Shown here: one piece after another, positions 22,861 to 35,792 of the stretch
Position numbering within the stretch: the stretch's first letter is position 1
Layout of the letters: each line of letters starts with the position of its first letter
Assembly (NCBI RefSeq): GCF_000002985.6
Contig: NC_003284.9
Location: forward strand, 5,208,001-5,272,000
Direction of reading: 5' to 3'
From: Caenorhabditis elegans
Taxonomy: Eukaryota; Nematoda; Chromadorea; Rhabditida; Rhabditidae
Length of the DNA stretch: 64,000 bases
Position numbers and translations under genes: made by a program
Notes under the pieces: generated by a model
What the model was told of the DNA's origin: nothing
Database searches by the model: none
What the model saw: only the letters and a program-made list of their open reading frames with translations

Positions 22861-24170
22861 TCCCTCCAACAGCCGAAAACGCCTTGCCTGTGTAAGCTAT
22901 GACGTCACTTCTTAACAAACGGACACTATTTTTTTATATATAGGTAATGATAAATAAATATTAATTAAATAAACAATTAATAATTAAATAAATAAATATT
23001 AATTAAATAAATAAATATTAATTAAATAAATAAATAATAATTAAATAAATAAATATTAATTAAATAAAAAATATTAATTAAATAAATAAATAATAATTAA
23101 ATAAATAAATAATAATTAAATAAATAAATATTAATTAAATAAAAAATATTAATTAAATAAATAAATAAATATTAATTAAATAAATAAATAAATATTAATT
23201 AAATAAATAAATAAATATTAATTAAATAAATCAATATAAATTAAATAAATAAATATCAATTAAATAAATAAATATTAATTAAATAAATAAATATTAATTA
23301 AAAAAATAAGTATTAATTAAATAAATAAATAATAATTAAATAAATAAATATTAATTAAATAAATAAATATTAATTAAATTAATAAATAAATATTAAACAA
23401 ATAAATAAATATTAAATATTTAAATAAATAAATATTAAATAAATAAATAAATATTAATTAATTAAATAAATAAATATTAATCAAATAAATAAATAAATAT
23501 TAATTAAATAAATAAATATTAATTAAATAAATAAATAATAATTAAATACCCCAAACTAATATCCCTCCAACAGCCGAAAACGCCTTGCCTGTGTAAGCTA
23601 TGACGTCACTTCTTAACAAACGGACACTATTTTTTTATATATAGGTAATGATAAATAAATATTAATTAAATAAACAATTAATAATTAAATAAATAAATAT
23701 TAATTAAATAAATAAATATTAATTAAATAAATAAATAATAATTAAATAAATAAATAATAATTAAATAAATAAATATTAATTAAATAAAAAATATTAATTA
23801 AATAAATAAATAAATATTAATTAAATAAATAAATAAATATTAATTAAATAAATAAATATTATTTAAATAAATAAATATTAATTAAATAAATAAATAATAA
23901 TTAAATAAATAAATATTAATTAAAAAAATAAGTATTAATTAAATAAATAAATAATAATTAAATAAATAAATATTAATTAAATAAATAAATATTAATTAAA
24001 TTAATAAATAAATATTAAACAAATAAATAAATATTAAATATTTAAATAAATAAATATTAAATAAATAAATAAATATTAATTAATTAAATAAATAAATATT
24101 AATCAAATAAATAAATAAATATTAATTAAATAAATAAATATTAATTAAATAAATAAATAATAATTAAATA
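22848..24170. repeat. AT-rich array containing a 701-bp tandem duplication
   Basis: The 145-bp marker starting CCCCAAACTAATATCCCTCC occurs at 22848 and again at 23549. It includes the CRE-like TGACGTCA and is followed both times by (TAAATAAATATTAATTAAA)n. The 701-bp spacing and shared internal variants indicate tandem duplication of the whole segment. Confidence 0.9.
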
Positions 24171-25412
24171 TCAGGTTGTCCCATAAGTTTTTGTACTATT
24201 TTTTTTTTGAAAAAAATTTATTTCTCTCAAGCGACAAGTAGTACTATTCACACAAGTATTCACCATTAGTGTCCACCACTTGTTGCCATTTACTAGGTAA
24301 CATCATGATGCCACGGGAGAAGAAATCCGGCGAACGCGATGAGAAGAAAGTGGAGAGTTCAGTTTTGAGATGCTCTTCGTCGTCGAATTGCTTGTCGCGC
24401 ATGTAGTCACTGAGAGACAAGAACAAATGGTAGTCGGTTGGTGCAAGATCTGGAGAATATGGTGGATGCGGTAAAACAGTCCAACCAAGATCTTGCAGCT
24501 TTTGGAAAGTCTTCTTGGCGACATGAGGCCTAGCATTATCGTGAAGAAAATATAGTTTTTCATATTTTCCGTTGGTCTTTTCTGCAACTCGGTCCAATTG
24601 GGCACAATAGTAATCAGCAGTGATAGTTTTATTAGTTGGCAACAATTCCCAGTGCACGGGTCCTTGAACACCCTACCAGACACAGATCATAATCTTTTTT
24701 GGGTGAAGATCAGGCTTTGGCGTCGGTATTCCTTTCTCACCGATCGGAAGCCATTGACGTTTTCTGGAATGGTTAACATAGAGCACCCACTTCTCATCTC
24801 CAGTAACCAGATTGTTCAGCCAATCGAACTTTCGACGAAAAGTTAGAAGTTGAGTACAAACGTTGACCCGAGTGAGCTTCTGTGATGCCGAAAGTTCATG
24901 AGGCACCCAAGTTCCAAGTTTTGAAGTAAAACCAAGGCGACCCAAGTGACGTGCAATTGTGCTATGACAACACTCAAGCTTCTCTTCCATTTCACGAAGA
25001 CTAAGACGAGGCTCTTCCTCCACCAGCTTCACTAGGTCTTCTTCATTTAACTCTACCGGTCGCCCAGAACGTTCTATTTCTTCGAGACTGAAGTCGCCGT
25101 TCTTGAACTTTTGAAACCAACTCTTTGCTGTATTATAAGAGAGTGCTCCCTCACCCATCGCACCGCATATGTTTCGTTCCGCTTCCATTGCTGAATGACC
25201 AAGACGAAATTCATAAAGAAGAAGCAATCTAACGTCTCGACGTTCAAGTTTGATGATTGTCATCGTGGCAAAGTAGAAATGGATGAAATGAATCTTTTCT
25301 GAAAGGGGACGACCCGACCTTGACACGACCTACGATGAAAAAATTTTAAAACTTTCTAGAAGTTTTGGAAAAATATTTGAAAAAAAGTACAAAAACTTAT
25401 GGGACAACCTGA
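24171..25412 (-). mobile_element. mariner transposon, 1242 bp, essentially full length
   Basis: Ends TCAGGTTGTCCCATAAG at 24171 and its reverse complement ending at 25412, matching for about 26 bp. TA duplications at 24169-24170 and 25413-25414. It was inserted into the AT-rich satellite, which resumes at 25415. It carries one transposase ORF interrupted by a single stop. Confidence 0.95.
24244..25326 (-). pseudogene. mariner (DD34D) transposase with one in-frame nonsense codon
   Basis: About 360 codons on the minus strand in one frame. The N-terminal helix-turn-helix region includes YNTAKSWFQKFKNGDFSLEE, followed by the linker ERSGRP. Catalytic residues are intact: D in TGDEKWVLY, D in LHDNARPH, D in YSPDLAPTDY, with 34 residues between the last two. 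The only defect found is TAG at 24673-24675, directly after the motif MICVW, where relatives usually have a second Trp (TGG). No frameshift is seen. The copy looks young. Confidence 0.9.
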
Positions 25413-26956
25413 TAAATAAATGTTAATAAAATAAATAAATATTAATTGAATGTTGCAGTAACTATCGGAAACCAGCTAAAATGGTTAGAAAATTTTAAGA
25501 GAGAAATAACAACCTTTAAAATGTTACAGCAGATTAATTTTTCGATGACTGTAAAAATTTCAATTGTTAGAGCTGGCAAAATTATCAAAATGGTACTATT
25601 TTTGATAAGGAAATGGTTCAGATGTTTTATATATTACAATTTGTTACAATGAATCACAATGAAGCTGTGAAAGTATTTGTTTACTGCAAAAGATTTCATA
25701 GAATTTAAGTATAAAAGATATCAACATTATCAAGATTAACAGAGCCAGTATTTACACTCTGTATTTTTGTGTTCCTTCCTCTTTGTTGTTTTAATCAATT
25801 TTTCAAAATATTCACGTTAGTGAATTTTCCAATTTTGAAAAAAATGCTCTGCAATCAACTTTCATGGAATATTAATCATTTCTTGTGTTATTTGATGTTT
25901 AGACGAAGTGGCATATATCATTCAAACCAAAGTTTGCTGCATTTTCCCATCTCTTAAAACACTCGACTTTTCTACAGGTTGTAAATCGGCAACCTACAAA
26001 GAAGAGGTGAACATGTGGTCGACTGAAAAAAAATCTATAAGAGTCCTCGTTCTATTAGGCCCTTCGATAAGTGTTGGGATTTCTAGGGATTCAGGATTCA
26101 CCATTTCAGAGAGATTGGATTGGAAATAAACAATTAACTTGGATAACTTTCAAATGGCAATTATATTCAAACTCAGTACTTTTGTACAATACGTTTATCA
26201 GAGTGCGCATTGAATATGGAACAGTAGTATTTTTCCGTTAAAGAGAAAATGGGGGAATTGTGAGCAATAGAGTTTTCCAAGATCCAAAATCCCAGGTCTA
26301 TAGAAATCTCTTTTTTTAATAATTAATAAGGTTTTAACATTTAACACTGCTCGAAATTTCTTAAAATGCTAAATTTTTGTCAATTTCGTTTTGATTGAAT
26401 CTTAATTTATACCAGAAATCTTAAGTCCTCAGCTGTCCTATGTCCTTGTCGGCCACCTGTTAATTCTAATTTGAGAAGTATAAACTTGCAAACTTTTATA
26501 AGGTTGCATCCTGAGATATGCAAGATCAGTTGAAGAAAAGTGTTTCCCAATTCATTAGATCACACCTATCTTGCAGCATGTAAGAAGGAATAGGCGCTGT
26601 CAAAAAAAAACAACTGAAAAACTTTGATCGTTCAGTTTCTGTAAACATTAGTTCAAACAAGAGCAAAACAAATGGCAATAATTTATTTTATCTTTTGCAC
26701 AGCAATCCGTTTAACTGGTTGTAATACACCCGTTGTTGTAGTTTGAGAAAAAAATACAATACATAATCAAAATGCGATGGCAGCAAAGAATCTGGATTTA
26801 GAAATGATAATAGACTAGAAAATCATATTTAGCAAATGTACTGAGTTTGAGTAGATTTACGCTAGTTGTACACCGAGTTGGAAATAATTGATAAGGAACA
26901 TTTCTCAAAAATTGGATAAAGATGAAAACAAAAATATATGCTTTAACAACAGGAAG
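25413..26956. other. Intergenic region and mtm-5 3' flank
   Basis: A short remnant of the AT-rich satellite, then AT-rich sequence without a supported exon. The two genes either side are both on the minus strand. TTTATT near 26682 (AATAAA on the minus strand) could be the mtm-5 poly(A) signal. Confidence 0.5.
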
Positions 26957-29900
26957 CTAATCACGAATAACTTGTTCAATGCATTCTTTCCATCTAATTG
27001 CTTCATTGATATTTTCAGAGAGTAGTCGATGCGTCTTGTTTTTCATATGAAGCTAAAAATTGTTTATTGTTAAAATTATCCTTAGTGTTCTAAATACCTC
27101 AATCAAACCTCTCCGGCCAGTTTGTTCTAAATTAAAACTTTTAAAGTCCACCAGATCTATACATCCTGATGGCTTCTCAGCAGTTTTCCAGTTCTCAAAG
27201 TCCTCGTAGTAATAGACTTTCGGAGAATCCGGGTACAAAACAAAAAATCGTGGCACCCAAAGTTTAAGTTTGGCTCCTCGCTTGCTCAAGTATCCAGTGC
27301 AAAGTGGAGGAATTGTGTTCGCAGTTGGTGGAGACATTGATTCACGAGTCAACGTATTATTTGGGCTGTGGAGCATTTTTTCAGCTAGAAATGAGATTTT
27401 AAATAGCAAACAACTTGACGTATTTCTTACCTTGTGGGGTGCCTATTTGAATAGCTCCTGAGGGCATCTTAATGTCTTCAAATGGCTTTGCATCCCAGGT
27501 ATGCGTGATGTTACCTATTGTAATGTTACGATTCACACACCCTTCGTGAACGTGAATGCGGCATTTCTTGCAGTGAACAGCTGAAACGAATTAAAAATGG
27601 TTATGTTTTAATTTCGCGAAATTATGGCATATAACTTTGAATGAGCATGGTGTTTTACTTGGGAGGTCTCGCCACGATCTTACTAGGGAAGCGTCTGAAA
27701 ATGCCTAATTTGTTTCTAATTTCTGTCTGACACCACAACCGCCCTAGGGAACTGACAGTACTCCATTCTTGCTGCACTGAAGCTCGCCGCAGCTTTCACA
27801 GCTTGAATTTTATACTCATCCGTTTCTCAGCTCTCAGCATGGGCTTTCAATTGAAACATCTCTCGTTGAAAAGACCGGTTTTACCTTCAGACCCTTTCTT
27901 AGCCAGTTATACTGGCTGCTTCAAGTGACAAGTTTCACAGATTTGTTAATTAGAAGTGAAGTTGACTAAATTTGAATGAACAGTAAAAGCCAGGATTAAC
28001 ACAAAGTACTTTGCAGCTAGTTTCACGTTTTTACGAACGAGTCATACCTTTACTCCATCTTGTTAATATATTTGTACAATAGCAACATTGAACCGGCCTT
28101 GCTCCTACTGTGAATGGCGTCAGTTCATGAATAGTTTCCTTTCTGAAAGAAAACGATAGAATAAGGCAAAAGGCACAAAATAAGCCGTCCTACCCATTAG
28201 ATTCTCCGTTTGTCGTAGTTTTTCTATCTGATGCATCAAATAATTCAGTTAAATAACTTTTCTGCAACAGTCGGATCATGTCCATGTTAGCAGGATCTCG
28301 TTCCGGTGATCTGACGCGTCTGTTCAAGTGTCGCTCATCAATATCAGTATTGTTCAATTTCGACCAGTCTTCTTCTTCTTCATAATCCGGGTCAACTAGC
28401 TGCTGTTCATGCGAAGCCGGTTCTGAACATTTTCAGATATTATATAATTTTTTTTAAATACAAGCTCACCAATATCATACGGGGATCCATATTTCAAATG
28501 TGTTTCTGCCAAAAATGGCCACATATGAATCTGGGGTATAGAGCTCGATGGAATCACAATATCGCCGATTTGTTCGTACAACTCATTATAGAATGCGGCA
28601 CTGACACGATTGCGTAGCTTGATAAATTCCCAGACATTGATGGTGGCAAGATTATCCGGAAGGTAAAACTCATTTGCATCGGACTGTAGCCGTTTCTCTT
28701 CACAATCATCGATAAATGTTCGGAAATAGCCAGCAGTAGAGTGGTATGCCAAAAAGCTGATGTAAAAGTAGGAGAACTCAAATGCAGTTGGGTATTGTTG
28801 AGAAATCTAAATACACACATTAAGTTTTGTGTTGCGTTGTCATCTCTAGTTTTACCTGATACACGCAATCCAAAAAACATATAAAAGAGGGCGAGCTCGT
28901 CTCGGTGTCCTTATGAAAGTAATGACCAAACGCTAGCCATTCCTTCTCGACCAACACTTGAAATCCGTCACATGTTCGGTAATAGGGGTCCGACAAGAGT
29001 TGAGAGAGTGACGAGAGTATGGTTGTGATCGATCGTCCCGCTTCTAAGCAAATAGCTACTGACGAGTTGTAGAGATTCATGAGAGCAACAATCGAATTTG
29101 AAAGTTCAATCATTCGTGACACCTGAAGATGTATTTTATAAATGTGAAGTATTAGAAACTTCTCAAAATTTTGTATTGGGTTTTCATTTCTTTCATTGAC
29201 TTTCATGGTTTCTCATTGTTCATGGTTTTTCATTGGTTAATATTTCAAGAAAAATGATCTAATTTCAGCTAAAATCAACAATACGGCCAATTTTCCCATG
29301 TAGAAGCCAACAGTCAGAATGTTGCTTTTATTCAAATATTATCCGCATAGCACATTTTGGTTGTTTATCACACGTTATTACGTTAACTATAATACAGTTA
29401 TAGCCGACAGGAAACCAAAAATGACAAAAATTGGTTGCCTTCAGAAAGACATATAAAGAAAATTCATAATTTTACTAATAGTGTACTTGTTCAGAACGTT
29501 GCTTCGGCAGTTGTTTTGGGATTGACTAGCTTAATTTTAAAAAAATTAAAAAATCCTAATATAACCAAATATGATAAAAATCTCGAAAAAATCAAAAACA
29601 TACACATTGCGGCCAATTCGACGCGTTCCAAGACTCAAGGAACGATGTTCTATTCTCCACTTGAAACTCGGAACTACAAATTTGACGAGCTCTCTGCAGA
29701 GATCGCCTCAGCTCGGACTCTTTCACCGACCGCACCATAATAGCCTCCGCATTAGAATCTATTGGAATTTTGACACCATGTCCCTTTTCCAAAAGCACAT
29801 AGAGCGCCTTCCGATGGATACGAGTGGTTGGAAACCCGTTGGCTGAAATAGACACAGAGTCATATTTAGCATTAGAGGTTGTAAAACCATTATTTTGGGT

Positions 29901-32900
29901 TAGTGTACATCCGTCATTAAATGTGCTGAATTTATCGGCATATTGAGTTGGCAAAGCGTATGATACAGCTCGCTGTGAAGAGTTTGATAGCTTCGCAATA
30001 TAATTCATCTGAAAAAACAATACATTTCGGTGAAATAGCTATATATCTTACCTGAACTTCTGCACTTTTAATCTCGGCGCCTGCAACAATATTTGATGAG
30101 CTCTCCTCGTTGCTACTAGCTTTTGAATGCAGAGTTTGTTGGCTTCCAGTCATGCTTCCAGTAAGTTTTGAGGCATTCCGCCTATAGTTTACAACTTTTT
30201 TCAGCTTCTTGACCATATCAATAGAGGTGAATGCACTGGCTCTGACCAAAAGCGCTCCGTTCTCATTCATCCAAACAACAACAGGCAGCCTATGCTCCAC
30301 AAATCCTTTTGCCACTTTTGCAAGTTCAGACTCATTGGTTTCACTCGGCACGATAAAATTGCCAGGGTATGACGGGCAAATTGTGTAGTCCAAATTCGAA
30401 TGTGACATCCTCAACTTTACAATTTTTGAATTCAGTCCAATTCGTGGGTAATCAATAACTGCATATCGTATATGAGCATTTTTCTTCAAATAATCAAGCT
30501 CTTCTGAAAAAAGACATACAATTATTTCCAAACTTTCTAAATTCTCTACCATACCCATTTTATCAAACGACAGTTGTATAGATCCACGATGGGAAGAATG
30601 GCTTCGTATCCGACGAGTATCTGTCTTCTTTTTTGTAAAACCTCTAATTGCAGAATTCAAAGTTCCAAACTTGTGACTACCATTTTCAACCACTTTCATG
30701 TCTTTTCTGGTGTTATAGAATGCAAAACTGTTGTGCGAATTGGTTTCAATGACTTCTAAGAACTTTTCAATCGCCATATTGTTGATCTCGTCTTCGTCGA
30801 ATGCAATAATAATTGAAGAAGCACATGATGACCGAATTGATATAATGTGCTCAATTTTCACACCCTGTAATAATTCAAATTGATTTTATTCTATATGTAA
30901 AATCTTGACAGTAGATGTTTCCCAAAAGTTGTTCTCAATACATTCTCAATAACGGACTTTAAAACAAAACGTATATTATTTGGAAGCTTACAATCAGACT
31001 AGTCCTTATTAAAATTCTATCGGTGCAACTCAACTTTAAACACCTGAAATTTCAATTTAAAAATGTTTTGCGGGTTGTCGAAGTCCCTCAAACATAGTTA
31101 GGAAAAGTTTCCTACTTTGGAAAAAAAATTTGAAAGTTGTTTCGTTTTGGTGCAATTTTTCAGATCCTCAGAGTAGTGAACTAATGTACTTTCGTGGTGA
31201 CCCAGACTGACGTTAAGCTTTCGAATGAAATAGGTCTCGGCAAACTTTATGGAGTACATCTATTACGAAAACTTCCACCCAACATACCTTTTCAATGAGT
31301 TGTGTAGGAATCAACTTCTTATTCGTCAGCTTCTTGAACGATTCCATGGAGTATAATGGTATAGTTTGAACGATTGTTCCGTTTGTTGCTGAAACTTTTC
31401 AATGATTGCTTTAATATGTTCAATGTAAAATTCAACAAAATCAACCAACCATTAATATCCACCGATTTGCCTTTGAAAATGACACGATAGTTAGTCAAGA
31501 AGAGGGATCCATCAGCTGGGAGAAGATTTTCCAGACGATTCAGAGACATTTCCGACTCTTCGATGCTTGTCAGTAGATAGCAATCAATTGGATCGGAGAT
31601 CAGGAATTCTCCATGTGCAAGTACAGGATCAAAGTTGCCCTTCTTCAAATGCTCTCCTGTTGACATCTCGACATAAACATCACGTAAACTCTCTACGTGA
31701 GCTTCCACATATGTTTGTATTCTTGACAGTGACAACCCATTTATTCTTCCGGTGACTCCTAAAATTGAATCCAAAGTATTGACAATCCATTTACACTTTT
31801 CATTGAGCACAGATCGATGAGCATCTTCGTGTTCGAAAAACTCTTCAGACAAGGGGATTTGCAAACTGATAAGAATATTCGCAAAGTGTTTCGCTTGAGC
31901 TTGAATCATCTCATTTTCTTGTTTTACAAGCTCTTCCTGATCAGTGTCATCGGTGTTAATCATCTCCATTGCACACGGACGAAGTGTATGGCACCACAGG
32001 CTTTCAGTCTGAAAAAATATCTATTTTTTCAGAGAAAAAATAAATAATTTTCTTACTATTTTTCGATCTTTCTGCAACATCTCCGAGAATAACATTTCAT
32101 GAACTTCATAGTAGAAACAAGATGTCCAAAAACGTTGGTTTTTCCAAACTTTATGCTCTTGCACAGCCGTGTACATATACTGCTGCATACCTTGAGCAAC
32201 TTTCTGAAAATTTACAAAAATTGACGTTAATGTTTGTTTGGAAAAAACGTTACGATAGCCTGCTTTAACAATTTACTTACCCTGCTATAAACATTCGAGA
32301 GATACATCAAACTTCTGACAACACCATCTTTGTCTTCTTCGCATTCTGCTTGAAGTGCTGCATTCATAAGAAGAGCAATATCTTCAAACTGTTTATCAGT
32401 CAACTTGTCATGGGAACACTTCTGATTGAGAAGACGGCATAATTCTATCCGAAGAGGTGCAAAACGCATTGACGATTTCACGGCATCCAATGATTTGCTA
32501 GCAAATGCCACTTTGCCTTCGAAAATTGCTGCCAAACAATTTCTCAGGGCTTCAATCCTATGTGCATAAGCTTCAAATTGATTTGCGTGATATTCTGCAT
32601 GGGTGTTCACAACTGGAAGCATTGCTTGAAGAATGACGTTGCTTCGCATTTTCGGTTTTACAGTATGAATAATGCTGTTGTTGTTCTGAGCAAGCTCTTT
32701 CCCCGAGATCCAATGGATTTTAGTGAAGATTTCCTGCTTCCGCGCAGAGCATTTCTCCATGTACCTTTCTTTTTGTATCAGCTCACAGGAGATGTGTTCA
32801 ATGATTTTTTTGCTTTCCGAGCTTGTTGAATTTTGTTTGAAAATCAGTTGATCCAATTCTTTGAAACATGAAATTTCATCAAATAAGTCATGTTTCCGTC

Positions 32901-35792
32901 TTGGCAGTGCTCTTGTCAATATAAAAGTTTGAAAGTAAACGCTTTTCAAGAGTGAACTCGACATCATGTCTGTCAGCTTTCGGAATCCGCGGAATGCACC
33001 AACGTGAAAAGTAAGTGAAGTTGTAAGCTTCTTCTCAAAGTTTCCCTTTATTCGAGTGTATAAAATGTAGTATTGGTAGCCGTAGAGGAGTTCGGCAAAG
33101 TAGTAGATAAAACATGCTCTCAGTTTCTTGTCCTGAAAAAATAAAGATGAGAAGCCAAAATTTCTTTTGAGAAGAAATAAAGGTTTTTTGCTTCTAAACA
33201 GTAATATTTCTGCTGGTGAATTTTTCAATTAGATTTGGGCGCCTACTAGTTACCGAAAAGTTGAAAATGTTTCAATTAATTTTTTTAAACATCGATCAAT
33301 TGAAAACTCATTGTTTTGGGAGCATTTCTAGTGTAGATCCCTGTTCACTAACCAGTATAAAATCATCGACTTCAATTCTCTCTTCATTCGGAATTGACAA
33401 ATCCTCCTGACTTGTCGTCGTGAACATCACATCCCGAAGACGTTGATGTAGCGAATTGTAGTAGTAATCGTCCGACTTGTAGATTTCTGCATGATCTGGA
33501 ACATGTACTTCCCCATTGTCCAAGTAAACGACAATGTTTTCGTCGCCGAATGACTGCAAAAGAAATCGATGACAATTGGCTGTGATTTGATCGACAACCA
33601 CCAAACGTACCGTGACGAATTCGCTCAGAACTCCTATCAAAAACGGCGTCGGCGATTCTAAAACTTCGGCCAGCGAATCGGGTAGAATTGTGACGCATGA
33701 ATGGCTGGAAATAGAGATATGTTCATATGTTCGATAATATTCTATTTGACTTACACATATTCAAAGGGATAAAGAAGTGATAATATTGCGTTTTGGCATC
33801 TTGATAACCGCATTAAAGATGAGCTTGCTAATACAATTCGACAGTCAGATAGAAGTGCATGAATAATTTTTATGACGTTTTGAAACCCTGAAAATGAAAT
33901 TTATTCTAAAACTAGAAAATATGAAGAAAAAAAATCTCACAAAAAAATTGCTCTCTTGTCAGACGGAACTTTTTAGAAATAATATTGGAAAAAATTATGT
34001 TGTCAAGTCATTTATTGTATTGGTAATAGTTTACTGTCGATAAATTAAAAATTAAAATAAACATAACTCACCGAGCATTTTAAAAAGCATGGCAACGTCT
34101 TTTCCGGTGACCGGTGATATTGGAATCAACTCAAATCCCAATTCTACATGTAACGTTTTCGTTCGAATTTCTATTGTTGACCCTTCTTCAACCAATTCGT
34201 ATGTGAGAAATCGAATAAGCTCAGAGGAAGATGAAAATTCTGGAGTACGCAGGTCATTTGAAATCTCAAGCAGAATTTCTTTGAATGCTTTTGGATGAAA
34301 GTTTTGGCTAATTAAAACTATTGACACTGCCTTGAAGTTCAATGTTTTCTCATCTTCTTCCCATGTCTGCAATTAAATTTAGTTATTACCTTTACGATGT
34401 ATTAATTTATCTTTATATCATTTGTTTTACTTGAGTAAGTTGGTTGTATAAAAAATTACATAGCCAATAGGATTTTAATAAATAATTATTCAAAAACTGG
34501 TAACAGTAATGGCACACTATTTGGCTATTTAGTCAGCAACTGGAAGTAATCAACATCAAATGACAAAAAAATCATGTGTTTTGCAAATTTTGTTCATATC
34601 GGGATTTTGTAAAATAAAGAATCACCATTTTAAAAGAGCACGTTATTGCTTTGATGTGCTCGGTTCTCGTCACGATCTCAGTCTCAGATGTTTAGCAAAA
34701 CTGAGAAATTTAACAGGCTTGTTTTTGATGTTTATGAAGTTACAGAATAGAAAATTAACAAAATCCTGGAGTTTCATAATTTGAAATTTCGTAAACTTTA
34801 ATTGCTCACATACATTAAATCAGCAAATATGTGAAACCTGGCACCTGAGAAAAACTCACGGATAGTACGTAGGCAATTCTTCGTGTTCCCCTCTCCGTCG
34901 TCAAAATCTGATAAAAGAACTCGGAGGGAGATGATACCGACTGATTGTACCATCCACGAGGTCGTGCAAATTTTTTGATAGATGAAGTGGGAATATTGTC
35001 GGACGTGTGAGGTGATTGAACTTCATGGAGGACATCGGGTAGGGCATTTTCTGAAAAAAAATAACGTGTTTTTTTGTTCCACATTTGCAAAGTACAATGT
35101 TTATATTTAAAGGCGACTAAAGATGATTTTTTCTTAAAACAATAATAATGAAAGTACTATTCAAGTTTTTAATTAATCCGCAGTTAAAACAGGTACAAAT
35201 ATAGTTAAAGTATCAAAGAACAACTGTTTTTATTCAGAAAATTTTATGTCTTGATAATAACTTCAGGAAGTCACAATTGTTTCATAACCAAATCAAACTG
35301 CACTACTCACCGTCGTCGCTCTCCTCCAGCACAATGACGGCAACCGTGTCACAGATCGGCCCACTTTTCACCTTATCCGGATCTCGCATGATCTTTCTGT
35401 CGAGATCTGAATTGCGGAAATAAAAAGGTGTAAGAGAACAAAATTGATATACGGCAAAAAATAAAATAAATTCAAAAAGTTAAATTGGCAGTTCATTGGA
35501 GGTACTGATAAGCGATAAAAGAAACTTTCACAGGGAAATTGAAGAAAAGGAAATTAAAAGTAAGAAAAAAAGAAAAGTGTTCCACCGAGAGAGTGGTGGA
35601 CAGTGTGCAAGCAACAAGAGAACGCAGGTGGTTCGAGAAAAAGTCAACTAGAGATTAGAAGGGAAAACGTCTGAGGCGGTCAAGGAAAAAACTGGAGCGC
35701 CGGAGAAAACCTTTGTGAGAAATCCGGCAGAGGTCACGGATCCGCACAAAGAGCATTAATTGAATGCAGCTGGGCGGTCAGTTACCAGCCAT
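26957..35792 (-). CDS. mtm-5: SBF/MTMR5-type DENN-myotubularin pseudophosphatase
   Basis: Twenty-one exons: 35786-35792, 35311-35406, 34860-35050, 34072-34366, 33755-33887, 33611-33704, 33353-33553, 32281-33132, 32057-32203, 31450-32008, 31288-31388, 30555-30864, 30052-30503, 29604-30008, 28856-29122, 28470-28806, 28194-28422, 28048-28142, 27431-27580, 27098-27384, 26957-27052 (5304 nt, 1767 aa). Order: tripartite DENN (about 10-400; GFQNVIKIIHALLSDCRIVL, then LPDSLAEVLESPTPFLIGV), SBF2-like region, GRAM (about 830-890; FLTNYRVIFKGKSVD), myotubularin fold (about 995-1490; RIGLNSKIVKLR, YYRTCDGFQVLVEKEW), C1 zinc finger (about 1570-1625; HCKKCRIHVHEGC) and PH (about 1650-1760; GYLSKRGAKLKLW). 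The HCX5R loop is replaced by ICLEAGRSITT at about residue 1306, so no phosphatase activity is expected. Family role: Rab GEF and scaffold for active myotubularins. The 7-nt first exon (ATG GCT G) is inferred from phase alone. Confidence 0.93.

Noticed and set aside
21820-22902. 360-codon plus-strand ORF and 180-200-codon minus-strand ORFs with pentapeptide repeats
   Set aside because: They arise because a 15-bp satellite is open in several frames on both strands at once. No splice, promoter or codon-usage support.
19487-24170. CRISPR-like array
   Set aside because: Repeats are directly tandem satellites without unique spacers, in a eukaryotic genome.
24598-24846. Plus-strand ORFs over the mariner and maT elements
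   Set aside because: Antisense shadows of the transposase reading frames.
31741-31765. Intron acceptor (ttcaattttag) inside mtm-5 exon 31450-32008
   Set aside because: The frame is open across it, no matching donor is needed, and the exon length fits phase on both sides.
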